NCBI GenBank assembly: GCA_964532995.1
Contig: CAZHJN010000054.1
Coordinates: forward strand, 1-11,662
DNA: 11,662 bases
Direction: 5' to 3'
Source of the DNA: DTJG01 sp964532995
GTDB taxonomy: Bacteria; Ratteibacteria; UBA8468; B48-G9; DTJG01
The notes beneath the pieces are model-generated. The model did not search any database, was not told where the DNA came from, and saw only the letters and a program-made list of their open reading frames with translations. Numbering within the stretch: the stretch's first letter is position 1; the number at the start of each line of letters is the position of its first letter. This document shows positions 1 to 6,837 of this stretch, piece by piece. A program made the translations under genes and the position numbers.

Positions 1-61
1 CTATGAAAATATGGCGTGGCACAATACGGATCTGTACGAGTATAGATTTGAGATAGAATGA
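1..61 (+). CDS. 3' end of an unidentified protein (partial)
   Basis: The reading frame starting at base 2 is open from the window edge to a TGA at 59-61 and gives a 19-residue C-terminal tail ending LYEYRFEIE. The other two forward frames give less plausible peptides. The stop lies one base from the stop of the minus-strand phosphoesterase gene at 63, a typical arrangement for convergent neighbours in a compact genome. The fragment is too short to identify a family. It is called coding only because of the open frame and the snug convergent junction, so it could be spurious. Confidence 0.45.
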   Translation, partial: YENMAWHNTDLYEYRFEIE

Positions 62-62
62 G

Positions 63-803
63 TTATAGTCCTCTTGAAAGCCTTGCTGCAAGAGAGGATG
101 GCAAACCTGCCTGAAGAATTTTCTTCGCTGTTATTTCAAATGGATATATCAACCTGTACAGATGATAGGTTTTATCCTCTGAATCGTATATGCCACAGCA
201 GGCTTTTGGATTTCCATCCCTTGGCTGACCGACGCTTCCGGTGTTTATGATGTACCTTTTGTTCTGCTGTATTGAAATATGCAGGCTGCCATCAGGATCC
301 TGTCCGATGACAGAAGGCATCTGCTGACCTTCATCCATTGAAAAAGCCATTGGAAAATGGGTATGCCCAACAAAACAATACTGGAATTTGAACTCATCAA
401 ATATTTTTTTTGCTTTTAAGCGGCTGTTTGTATAAAAATACAGCGGATCAACAAGACCTCCATGGCATATCACAAAATCTTCTGTTTCAATAACAACCTG
501 CCATTGTGAAATCCTTTTTCTGTATGTCTGACTGAAATGTTTGTCTGTCCACTCTATGGAAATTCTGGCATCAGAGGTAAAAACATCGTAATTGCCTGTT
601 AATATTGCCTCTTCATGGTTTCCCTTTATAAATACTGCCTTGAGGCTTTCAAAAAGTTCAAGACACTCCTCAGGATTAGCGCCATATCCAACAATGTCTC
701 CAAGCACCAGTATTTTCTCAACCTGTTTTTTTTGCAGAAATTCCTTCACTGCAAGGGCTGCTTCAAGGTTACCGTGTATGTCAGAGATGATGCCGTAAAG
801 CAT
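63..803 (-). CDS. Calcineurin-like metallophosphoesterase (YfcE/ApaH-type fold)
   Basis: Predicted 246-residue soluble dinuclear-metal phosphoesterase. All the family motifs appear in order: DIHGN (8-12), GDIVGYG (35-41), GNHE (61-64), CHGG (113-116) and GHTH (146-149), followed by the NTGSVGQPRDGNP signature typical of the YfcE/MJ0936-like subgroup. Likely metal ligands are D8, H10, D36, N62, H114, H147 and H149. Members hydrolyse phosphodiesters, nucleotides or phosphoproteins, and the substrate cannot be read from sequence. There is no signal peptide or membrane segment. The start is well supported: on the minus strand AGGA lies six bases before the ATG, inside the end of the upstream kinase gene, which overlaps by 23 bases. 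This implies co-transcription and probably translational coupling. Length and motifs are complete. Confidence 0.92.
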   Translation of the reverse strand: MLYGIISDIHGNLEAALAVKEFLQKKQVEKILVLGDIVGYGANPEECLELFESLKAVFIKGNHEEAILTGNYDVFTSDARISIEWTDKHFSQTYRKRISQWQVVIETEDFVICHGGLVDPLYFYTNSRLKAKKIFDEFKFQYCFVGHTHFPMAFSMDEGQQMPSVIGQDPDGSLHISIQQNKRYIINTGSVGQPRDGNPKACCGIYDSEDKTYHLYRLIYPFEITAKKILQAGLPSSLAARLSRGL

Positions 804-1575
804 CCTTTTTCCTGTGATATTCAGTCAAAAATTCAAGGTCCTTGTGGGCAAGTGCGGCATGCTCATATCTGTTCTGCGGATTCGGGTCTATACAATTTTT
901 CAGTATGGCAATGACGTAACCAGGTATTTCACAATTACATTTTGAAAGAAATTCCTCCACTATTTTCCCAAGACTGTAAATATCACTCCTGTAGGTGGCC
1001 TGTCCTGTTCTCCTTTCTGGAGCCATGTATCTTTCTGTGCCCGCGTATGGAAATCTGTCCCATGAGAGAAAACTTTTTCTTATCGCATATCCGAAGTCTG
1101 TAAGTTTAATCTTCTCCATGTTTGCAGAAATCAGAATATTTTCAGGTTTGATGTCTTTGTGAACTATCTTATGCTGTTCAAGGTGGTCAAGTGCAGAAAG
1201 CATTGCCTTGAAAATTTTGAGAACATCTTCCAGAGAAAAGACCCTTTCTGAAGACCACTGTCGCATACTTTTCCCCGGTACATATTCCATGATAATACCC
1301 ATGTCTTCTGTATCCTGAAAAATTCTGTATGCTTTCACGATATTCGGGTGGTCCATCTCCATTGCAATTTGAGCCTGCCTTTTAAACTGCGCAATGTGAG
1401 CTGAATCCCTGTATCTGGAACGCCTTGTGTTCAGAATTTTTATGGCAACATATGCTCCGAATTCACTGTCAGTGGACACAGCTTTCGCCAGATAAACACC
1501 TGATGTGGAACCCTGCCATATCTGTTCAATAATTTCATACCCTTCAATAACCTGACCCGCCCGTTTGCTTACCAT
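781..1575 (-). CDS. Soluble Hanks-type serine/threonine protein kinase
   Basis: A 264-residue protein that is almost entirely a kinase domain, with no transmembrane helix, PASTA repeats or other sensor domain. Visible motifs are the VAIK lysine (K46), the catalytic loop HKDIKPEN (139-146, catalytic D141), DFG (160-162) and GTERYMAPE (179-187), then DIYSLG (198-203) and a late Arg in the sub-domain XI region. Three canonical positions differ. The glycine-rich loop reads WQGSTSGV, with Trp20 where the first Gly is expected. The alpha-C glutamate aligns with Gln67 (FKRQAQ where relatives have FRREAQ; the codon is CAG). HRD is HKD. The Lys, Asp and DFG needed for catalysis remain, so activity is plausible but may depend on a partner. 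The gene is first in a two-gene minus-strand unit with the overlapping phosphoesterase. No clear Shine-Dalgarno site precedes the ATG. The next Met is residue 72, inside the domain, so this start is favoured. Confidence 0.93.
   Translation of the reverse strand: MVSKRAGQVIEGYEIIEQIWQGSTSGVYLAKAVSTDSEFGAYVAIKILNTRRSRYRDSAHIAQFKRQAQIAMEMDHPNIVKAYRIFQDTEDMGIIMEYVPGKSMRQWSSERVFSLEDVLKIFKAMLSALDHLEQHKIVHKDIKPENILISANMEKIKLTDFGYAIRKSFLSWDRFPYAGTERYMAPERRTGQATYRSDIYSLGKIVEEFLSKCNCEIPGYVIAILKNCIDPNPQNRYEHAALAHKDLEFLTEYHRKKDALRHHL
810..813 (-). promoter_or_regulatory. Ribosome binding site of the metallophosphoesterase
   Basis: Minus-strand AGGA, six bases before the ATG at 801-803. It lies inside the last codons of the kinase gene and fixes the phosphoesterase start, so translation can begin independently even though the two genes overlap. 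Confidence 0.6.
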
Positions 1576-1611
1576 GTCGCAATCAGTCCAATAATATTAT
1601 CAATTTCGGAT

Positions 1612-1639
1612 ATTATACACCGGCTTTAAGAAAAAACAA
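1612..1639 (-). promoter_or_regulatory. Candidate promoter for the kinase-phosphoesterase pair
   Basis: On the minus strand a perfect TATAAT (plus coordinates 1612-1617) is preceded, after 16 bases, by a weak -35 TTGTTT (1634-1639). Transcription would start near 1605, giving a leader of about 30 bases before the kinase ATG. The -10 is strong and the -35 matches only the TTG. The spacer is shared with a promoter candidate in the opposite direction. Confidence 0.42.
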
Positions 1640-1650
1640 ATTCTGCTTTT

Positions 1651-1678
1651 TTGGGTTTGTTTTCTCCTGCGGTAAAAT
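1651..1678 (+). promoter_or_regulatory. Candidate promoter for the HAD-AIRS gene, possibly leaderless
   Basis: TAAAAT at 1673-1678 (5 of 6 to the -10 consensus) ends exactly six bases before the ATG at 1685. A weak TTGGGT lies at 1651-1656, 16 bases further upstream. No Shine-Dalgarno-like run lies between the -10 and the ATG, so transcription starting at the usual distance would begin at the start codon. The -35 is poor, so confidence rests on the spacing and on the same arrangement at 3319-3331. Confidence 0.4.
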
Positions 1679-1684
1679 AAAAAC

Positions 1685-3310
1685 ATGCAGATTAAAGGTA
1701 TTATTTTTGATTTTGATGGGACCATAGTAAGTCAGGAAATTGATTTCAAAAATATTTTTCTTGAAATCCAGGATTTGCTTCAATCTCATAAACTCAAGAA
1801 ACCAGAAAAAAACCAGCCCATCCTTGAGTATCTTAAACAGGTTGAAAGTATTAACAGAGAAAAATGTGAATCATTTCTGAAAGAAGCTCATACACTTCTT
1901 CTTGAAAAGGAAAAACTTGCTTCAAAAAACGCAAAACCAATAAAAGGGGTTTGTGATTTTCTTGATAGATTAAAAAATGAAAGAATTCTGATAGGGATAG
2001 TAACAAGAAACAGTAGATTTGTTGTGGAAGAGATCTTGAAGGAAAAAGGTATATCTTATGATTTTCTTCTTGCGAGAGAGGATGTTCCGAAAGTGAAGCC
2101 CCATCCGACGCATATAGGAACGATGATAAAGAAGATGGGTTTAAAAAAGAATCAGGTTCTTGTTGCAGGCGATCATCCAATGGATATTATTGCCGCAAAA
2201 AGGACAGGTGTTCTTTCATGCGGGGTTCTTTCAGGAGGCAGAACCAGGGAAGATTTTATAAAGGTGGGTGCTGATTTTGTGTACGACGATATAACAGGAC
2301 TTAAATTTATTCTTGGTCTGGAGAAATTGCCTGATGGAAAAATTGAAAATCAGTTATTGCGGTATCTGCTGAGAAAGTATTGTGTTTGCGATGGAAATGT
2401 GATCTTGGGACCTGGTATAGGGATTGATGCTGCGGTTGTTAAGACCCGATCTAAATTGATTGCCCTTAAAACAGACCCCATCACTCTTGTCTCAAAGAAC
2501 ATAGGAACATATGCGGTGATAATAAATGCCAATGATATTGTATGTTCAGGATCAATCCCCGGATGGCTGATCACAGGTATTATTTTCCCTCAGGGAACAC
2601 GCTTTCCTTTAATTGAAGAAGTTTTCAGGGATATCTCCAGAACATGCAGGAAATTGAAAATCTCGTGGGTTGGTGGACATACAGAAATCTCTGATTCAGT
2701 ATCACAGGTTATTGTTTCCGGGTTTCTTGCAGGAGAAAAAATGAAAAACATAAAACAGATTGAATCAATAAAAGATGGTGATGCGCTGGTTCTTGTCAAA
2801 CAGGTCGGTATAGAAGGAGCTTCTATCCTTGCAAGAGAAAGAAAAGAACTTTCTGAAAAATTTCCGGAAGTTGTGAAAAGGGCAATGAAAGCAACAGAAA
2901 AACCTGGAATAAGTGTTGTAAAGGAAGCAATGCTTGCATGGAAAACTGTGCCTGTAATAAGAATGCATGATCCAACAGAAGGTGGAATTGCTTCAGGTAT
3001 CACAGAACTTGCTGAAAATATGGGGTGCGGATTTGTCATAGAAGAACAGAAGATTTCTTTTTACGAACCTGCAAAAATTTTCTCACAGCATCTTGGAATA
3101 GATATTTACCGGCTTATTTCTTCAGGATGTCTTCTGGTTGTTGTCCCGGTAAAATATGCAAAAAAACTTGTTTCTGCTTACAGAAAACACAGAATTCCAG
3201 CATCTGTTATCGGGCACACGACAAAAGATAGAAGGATTCTTCTGAAAAGGGATAATGTTTCTATTGATCTGAAATCCTCATCAACCGACGAGATATTGAA
3301 AGTTTCATAG
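1685..3310 (+). CDS. HAD phosphatase fused to an AIR synthase-like (HypE/SelD/ThiL superfamily) domain
   Basis: A 541-residue two-domain protein. Residues 1 to about 210 are a phosphoglycolate-phosphatase-like HAD hydrolase with all four motifs: DFDGT (nucleophile D9, acid D11), Thr107 in VTRNS, Lys138 in KVKPHP, and GDHPMD (D163, D167). The long helical insert at about 20-85 is a C1-type cap. Residues from about 213 form an AIR synthase-like ATP-binding module: GPGIGIDAAVV (242-252), TDPIT (263-267), NANDIVCSGS (281-290), GGHTE (330-334) and DPTEGG (429-434). This superfamily activates a carbonyl or selenide with ATP. The C-terminal cysteine of HypE and the N-terminal Cys/Sec loop of SelD are both absent, so neither name applies and the substrate is unknown. 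There is no signal peptide. The gene opens the plus-strand row, has no visible Shine-Dalgarno site, and its last codons contain the -35 of the next gene. Confidence 0.9.
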   Translation: MQIKGIIFDFDGTIVSQEIDFKNIFLEIQDLLQSHKLKKPEKNQPILEYLKQVESINREKCESFLKEAHTLLLEKEKLASKNAKPIKGVCDFLDRLKNERILIGIVTRNSRFVVEEILKEKGISYDFLLAREDVPKVKPHPTHIGTMIKKMGLKKNQVLVAGDHPMDIIAAKRTGVLSCGVLSGGRTREDFIKVGADFVYDDITGLKFILGLEKLPDGKIENQLLRYLLRKYCVCDGNVILGPGIGIDAAVVKTRSKLIALKTDPITLVSKNIGTYAVIINANDIVCSGSIPGWLITGIIFPQGTRFPLIEEVFRDISRTCRKLKISWVGGHTEISDSVSQVIVSGFLAGEKMKNIKQIESIKDGDALVLVKQVGIEGASILARERKELSEKFPEVVKRAMKATEKPGISVVKEAMLAWKTVPVIRMHDPTEGGIASGITELAENMGCGFVIEEQKISFYEPAKIFSQHLGIDIYRLISSGCLLVVVPVKYAKKLVSAYRKHRIPASVIGHTTKDRRILLKRDNVSIDLKSSSTDEILKVS

Positions 3311-3324
3311 TTCAGGATTATAAT
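3296..3324 (+). promoter_or_regulatory. Near-consensus sigma-70 promoter for a leaderless response-regulator mRNA
   Basis: TTGAAA (3296-3301, 5 of 6) and TATAAT (3319-3324, 6 of 6) are separated by exactly 17 bases. Six bases then separate the -10 from the ATG at 3331, so the expected start site falls on or within a base of the A of the start codon. The -35 lies inside the last codons of the HAD-AIRS gene, whose TAG at 3308-3310 sits in the spacer. The only purine-rich run, AGGA at 3314-3317, is 13 bases from the ATG and would not be in the transcript. Confidence 0.68.
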
Positions 3325-3330
3325 TAGTTT

Positions 3331-3720
3331 ATGAGTGACACCCAGACAATCAAGACAGTACTTGTAGCAGAGGACGACCCTGAAACCCGCCTGATACTTC
3401 AGCAGGGACTAACAAGGGCCGGATATTATGTTGTTGTTGCTGAAGATGGCGAACAGGCTCTTGAAAGATTTCGCGAAGTCAGGCCTGATCTGGTAATTCT
3501 TGATATAGAAATGCCAAGACTCAATGGCTGGGAGGTTCTTGAAAGACTAAAGTCAGGCTGGCGAAGCAGAAGGGTTCCTGTGATGATGCTTACAGGAAAA
3601 ACATCTGATGAAGACAAGATTAAAGGCTATTCACTCGGCGTCGATTACTATGTTACAAAGCCATTCAATATCCAGAGGCTCCTTCCAATCATAAGAAATC
3701 TTGTCTCAGGGGTGAAGTAA
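3331..3720 (+). CDS. Single-domain (CheY-like) response regulator
   Basis: A 129-residue receiver domain without an output domain. The acidic triad is complete: E14, D15 and D16 in AEDDPE, with phospho-acceptor D58 in ILDIEMPRLNGWE. The signalling residues T88 (LTGKTS), switch Tyr107 and K110 (TKPF) are in place. It should be phosphorylated at D58 and act through protein contacts, for example as a phosphorelay intermediate or an adaptor. No histidine kinase lies in the window. A Ser/Thr kinase and a phosphoesterase are divergently encoded nearby, but nothing shows they act on this protein. It has a private promoter and probably a leaderless message. The gene ends in tandem stops, TAATAA, and the next gene begins 17 bases later, so read-through transcription into the nitrilase gene is likely. 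Confidence 0.95.
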   Translation: MSDTQTIKTVLVAEDDPETRLILQQGLTRAGYYVVVAEDGEQALERFREVRPDLVILDIEMPRLNGWEVLERLKSGWRSRRVPVMMLTGKTSDEDKIKGYSLGVDYYVTKPFNIQRLLPIIRNLVSGVK

Positions 3721-3737
3721 TAAGTAGGCCTCCTGTT

Positions 3738-4505
3738 ATGAACATTTATCTCTGCCAGTTTGACATAGAGTGGGAAAACAAACAGAAAAATAAAGAAAAA
3801 ATCTCCAGACTTCTGAAAGATGTTTCTGTTGCCGGGCTGATAATCCTGCCTGAGATGTGCCTCACAGGTTTTTCATTTAACAGCCACCTGACAGAATTTA
3901 CAAAGAATGACCTTGATTTTTTCCGCTCAATTGCAAAAGAAAAACAATCTTTTCTTTGTTTTGGTGCTGTTTTGGAAGAAAAAAATTCCTGCATCATTAT
4001 GAGTCCCGACGGCGAAATAATATCCCGGGTAGCTAAGATTCACCTTTTCTCCCCTTCAGGAGAAATAAAACACCATAAACCTGGCTCATCCATCAAATCA
4101 GTTGAAATATACGGCACAAGAATTACGCCCTTTATCTGTTATGATTTGAGGTTTGCTCCATTGTTCTGGCTATCTGCTGAACAGACTGATATTTTTGTTG
4201 TCATCGCTAACTGGCCTTCTTCAAGAAGAAATCACTGGAAAAACCTTCTGATTGCAAGGGCTATTGAAAATCAGGCATTTGTCATCGGAGCAAACAGAAC
4301 CGGCAACAGTCCTGAGGAAGAATACAGCGGTGATTCCTGTGTTGTGGATCCATCGGGAAATGTTATTCTTGACGCCTTTGATAAAGAGGCGGTTTTTTCG
4401 TGTGGTATAGACAATAGTACTGTCGAGCAGGTGCGAAAAAAATTTCCTGTTCTCAAGGACAGAAAAACCTTTCTCCAGTACCTGTCATTAAAAGAAAATG
4501 ACTAG
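3738..4505 (+). CDS. Carbon-nitrogen hydrolase, omega-amidase (YafV/Nit2)-like
   Basis: A 255-residue cytoplasmic nitrilase-superfamily hydrolase with the Glu-Lys-Cys triad: E39 in LPEMCLTGF, K100 in AKIHLF and C134 in CYDLRF. E109 in the SGEIKHHKPG stretch matches the second glutamate. The ARAIENQAFVIGANRTG segment and the HLF...GE..HHKPG spacing resemble omega-amidases, which convert alpha-ketoglutaramate or its succinamate analogues to 2-oxo acids plus ammonia, often as metabolite repair after glutamine transamination. No transaminase is visible here, so the precise substrate is inferred. Only a weak AGG at 3726-3728 precedes the start. The end overlaps the next gene by 8 bases, suggesting translational coupling. 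Confidence 0.9.
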   Translation: MNIYLCQFDIEWENKQKNKEKISRLLKDVSVAGLIILPEMCLTGFSFNSHLTEFTKNDLDFFRSIAKEKQSFLCFGAVLEEKNSCIIMSPDGEIISRVAKIHLFSPSGEIKHHKPGSSIKSVEIYGTRITPFICYDLRFAPLFWLSAEQTDIFVVIANWPSSRRNHWKNLLIARAIENQAFVIGANRTGNSPEEEYSGDSCVVDPSGNVILDAFDKEAVFSCGIDNSTVEQVRKKFPVLKDRKTFLQYLSLKEND

Positions 4506-6789
4506 ATCCTGGCATGTTATTGTTGAGAATTTTCCTGCAGAAAAATCAACAGCACCCTGCAGGGTGAGTATTCCGGTTGCCAGAGGTAAATGCAGGAGTC
4601 TCTCTTTCTGCGCTGAGAGACCCGATGGTTCTATTGTAAGGGCTCAATCCCGGGTACTTGTAAAATACCAGGATGGCTCTCCAAAATGGATTCAAATTGA
4701 TTTTGAAGGCAATGGCAATGGAAGTTACAGAATAAAGCAAGCAGCCTCTCAGAAAAAAGCAAAAAACAGGTTGAGCATTGAAAAGAACCCTGATGGTTTC
4801 TGTGTGAGAACCAGAAGACTGATGGTCAAGATTTCAAAAAGGGAAGCTTTCCCTGTTTGTTTAATAGAATTTGACGGGCATCTGATTCTGCAGGAAAACA
4901 CACCCTGGGAATTTTTTGCGAAGGCTGAAAACACATGCTTCCAGTTCAGAACAGACACCGATAGTTTCAATATTGAGGCTCAAGGCGAAAACAGATTTCA
5001 AATTTCATGGAGAGGAACTCTTGTTAACCCGAAGACCGGTGAAAAGCTTTTTGATGTAAAAAACAGGATTGAGTTTTTAGCAGGAATTGAAGGTTTTTCC
5101 CTTTCCTTCCAGGTATTCCATTGCCTGCCAGAAAAGCCCTTTCTGAACATTGATAGCCTTTCCTGTGCGTTCTCTCTGCCAGGCTTTGACAGAATCATTC
5201 TGTGCCAGGAATCCTACAGCAACCTTTCATACAGAAGATTTGTTGAAACACAAAAGGATATTGAGGTCTTTCTTGATACAGTGGAATTTTATCCCTATGT
5301 CAAAGACCCCTGTATTCTCGGAGACACATACAGGTATCCTGTGTTTCTGAGAAACCTGAATCAGACAACAAAAAGCGCTGTCTGTCTCAAAAACAGGCTT
5401 TTTTACACCTGCATAAACATGAGGGACTTCATTCATCACAGGCCTAAAAAAATCAGGATTTCAGGAGGAAGGATATGCTATGAAATATGGCCACATTTTG
5501 CGGGTACCCTTAACATTCAGCAGGGTTCCAGTTACAGGGTTTTGTTTGATATTGTTTTTTCTGATGATGCTGGATCTGTTAAAGGTTTTTTAGAAAACCC
5601 GGACGCAGTGCGCGTTGAACCCGTCTATTGCTGTATTGAAAAGAAGGATTCAGTTGATGCCGGTGAGACCTTTCATTATAGAAGGCTGTTTTCAGAAAAG
5701 GATTCAGGTCTTTTTTCCTGGATTCTCTCTTCGGCAACCAGACGGTTTTCCACTGTATCAGCGATGTTTCACCATGGCGATACATATGACGAAGGTTATA
5801 CCGCGTATCATTTTTCTCACAATAGATTTCCGCAGGAAATGAAGCCTGCCGGCATCCTTTATAATACTGAAGGAGGTATTTACAAAATATCAGATGGAAT
5901 TGAACCTGTATGGGCGAACAATGAATACGATGCTATATACTGTCTTGCGCTTGAATACCTGAGAAGCAGGAATTTTTCTGTTTTCAGAAGACTTGAATCT
6001 GCTGCACGACATCAGATTGAGATTGATTTTGTTCATTACTCTGACTCCTGGCAGCAGCATCGTTCAACCCCCCAGCATTCATATGGTCATATCAGAACGA
6101 TGTCTTCTCTTCCAAGCCATCAATGGACTCAGGGATTATATCACTATTATGTACTTACAGGGGATGACGATGTTTGCGAAGTAATAAGGGCGATATGCGA
6201 TTTTAATATGACATATTTTGACAGAATACCTTTCAAATTCAACAATTTTTTCAACAGGGAATATGGTTGGGCAATCCTTGCTCTTGTCTATGGTTATGAG
6301 GCAACAGGATGTGTTTTATACCTTGAAAAAGCCGCCAGCATGATAAAGGAACTTGCAGAAAACACTTCTTCTGAAGAAGCCAGAAACGCATTTGGAAAGG
6401 GTTTTTATCAAAACACTGTTCTTCTTGGCCTGATGGCGTATCATCAGGCAACAAACCATTCATGGGCAAAAAGGTTTTTTCTCAGGTGGGTTGATCATGG
6501 AATGAAAAATTTTTCTGACAGAAGTTATGGACCGCGCATTACAGAGCTTTTTATTGAACCTCTGACATATGCCTATTATCTCACCGGCAACAAAAAATAC
6601 CTTGTCAGAAGTCTCTGGCATTTTGAACTGTTCTTCAGGGGGTGGAATGATTTAGGATGGTTTTCTGATGCAAAAAACCTTTCAACAAAAAGATATGCAA
6701 GAATATACAGGGCACTGGTACACTTTGTTTCTGCGTGCAAACATGCAGGTCTTATGAATGAACTTGAAAAACTTACCGCAAAAAATTAA
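4498..6789 (+). CDS. PcRGLX/YetA-like protein (putative exo-rhamnogalacturonan lyase superfamily)
   Basis: A 763-residue protein without a signal peptide. The layout recalls the PcRGLX/YetA-like family (polysaccharide lyase family 26 type). An N-terminal RIFT-barrel-like segment (about 1-90) has the tell-tale VARGKCRSLSF, RVLVKYQDGSPKWIQIDF pattern. A beta-sandwich follows (about 95-390), and then a C-terminal alpha/alpha toroid (about 400-763). Conserved-looking aromatic, acidic and His clusters in the toroid are HHGD (425-428), WANNEYD (472-478), ARH...DFVHYSD (503-516), HSYGH (527-531), HQWTQGLYHYYVLTGD (541-556) and NREYGW (586-591). Characterised relatives release unsaturated products from rhamnogalacturonan ends. 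I cannot assign the catalytic residues with confidence. Lack of an export signal suggests action on imported oligosaccharides. The start overlaps the nitrilase stop by 8 bases. The family match is from remembered patterns, so a related but different uronate or sugar activity is possible. Confidence 0.8.
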   Translation: MTRSWHVIVENFPAEKSTAPCRVSIPVARGKCRSLSFCAERPDGSIVRAQSRVLVKYQDGSPKWIQIDFEGNGNGSYRIKQAASQKKAKNRLSIEKNPDGFCVRTRRLMVKISKREAFPVCLIEFDGHLILQENTPWEFFAKAENTCFQFRTDTDSFNIEAQGENRFQISWRGTLVNPKTGEKLFDVKNRIEFLAGIEGFSLSFQVFHCLPEKPFLNIDSLSCAFSLPGFDRIILCQESYSNLSYRRFVETQKDIEVFLDTVEFYPYVKDPCILGDTYRYPVFLRNLNQTTKSAVCLKNRLFYTCINMRDFIHHRPKKIRISGGRICYEIWPHFAGTLNIQQGSSYRVLFDIVFSDDAGSVKGFLENPDAVRVEPVYCCIEKKDSVDAGETFHYRRLFSEKDSGLFSWILSSATRRFSTVSAMFHHGDTYDEGYTAYHFSHNRFPQEMKPAGILYNTEGGIYKISDGIEPVWANNEYDAIYCLALEYLRSRNFSVFRRLESAARHQIEIDFVHYSDSWQQHRSTPQHSYGHIRTMSSLPSHQWTQGLYHYYVLTGDDDVCEVIRAICDFNMTYFDRIPFKFNNFFNREYGWAILALVYGYEATGCVLYLEKAASMIKELAENTSSEEARNAFGKGFYQNTVLLGLMAYHQATNHSWAKRFFLRWVDHGMKNFSDRSYGPRITELFIEPLTYAYYLTGNKKYLVRSLWHFELFFRGWNDLGWFSDAKNLSTKRYARIYRALVHFVSACKHAGLMNELEKLTAKN

Positions 6790-6792
6790 CAT
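6764..6792 (+). promoter_or_regulatory. Weak candidate promoter for the oxidoreductase fusion
   Basis: TTGAAA (6764-6769) and TAACAT (6787-6792, 4 of 6) lie 17 bases apart, spanning the last codons and stop of the PcRGLX-like gene. Transcription would begin near 6799, giving a leader of about 40 bases that carries the AGGAGG site. The 48-base gap here is the largest on the plus strand, so an internal promoter is reasonable, but the -10 is poor. Confidence 0.3.
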
Positions 6793-6827
6793 AAGTAAGT
6801 AAAATTAATGTCTGTTCTATCGTAAAC

Positions 6828-6833
6828 AGGAGG
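6828..6833 (+). promoter_or_regulatory. Strong ribosome binding site, AGGAGG
   Basis: A perfect AGGAGG four bases before the ATG at 6838. It is the only full-consensus Shine-Dalgarno site in the window. It fixes the start of the oxidoreductase fusion and shows that this genome uses Shine-Dalgarno initiation alongside genes that lack it. Confidence 0.85.
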
Positions 6834-6837
6834 AAAA

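Noticed and set aside
71..94. Possible hairpin CTCTTG / CAAGAG with a 12-base loop, considered as a terminator for the phosphoesterase gene.
   Set aside because: It lies inside the coding region before the stop, is AT-balanced rather than GC-rich, and no T-run follows on either strand.
2590..3039. A 149-codon open frame on the minus strand.
   Set aside because: It is antisense to the AIR synthase-like domain, whose motifs are intact. The Ser/Pro/Ile-rich product resembles nothing known.
1685..3310. Naming the second domain HypE or SelD.
   Set aside because: The C-terminal Cys of HypE and the N-terminal Cys/Sec loop of SelD are both absent, and no hydrogenase or selenium genes are nearby.
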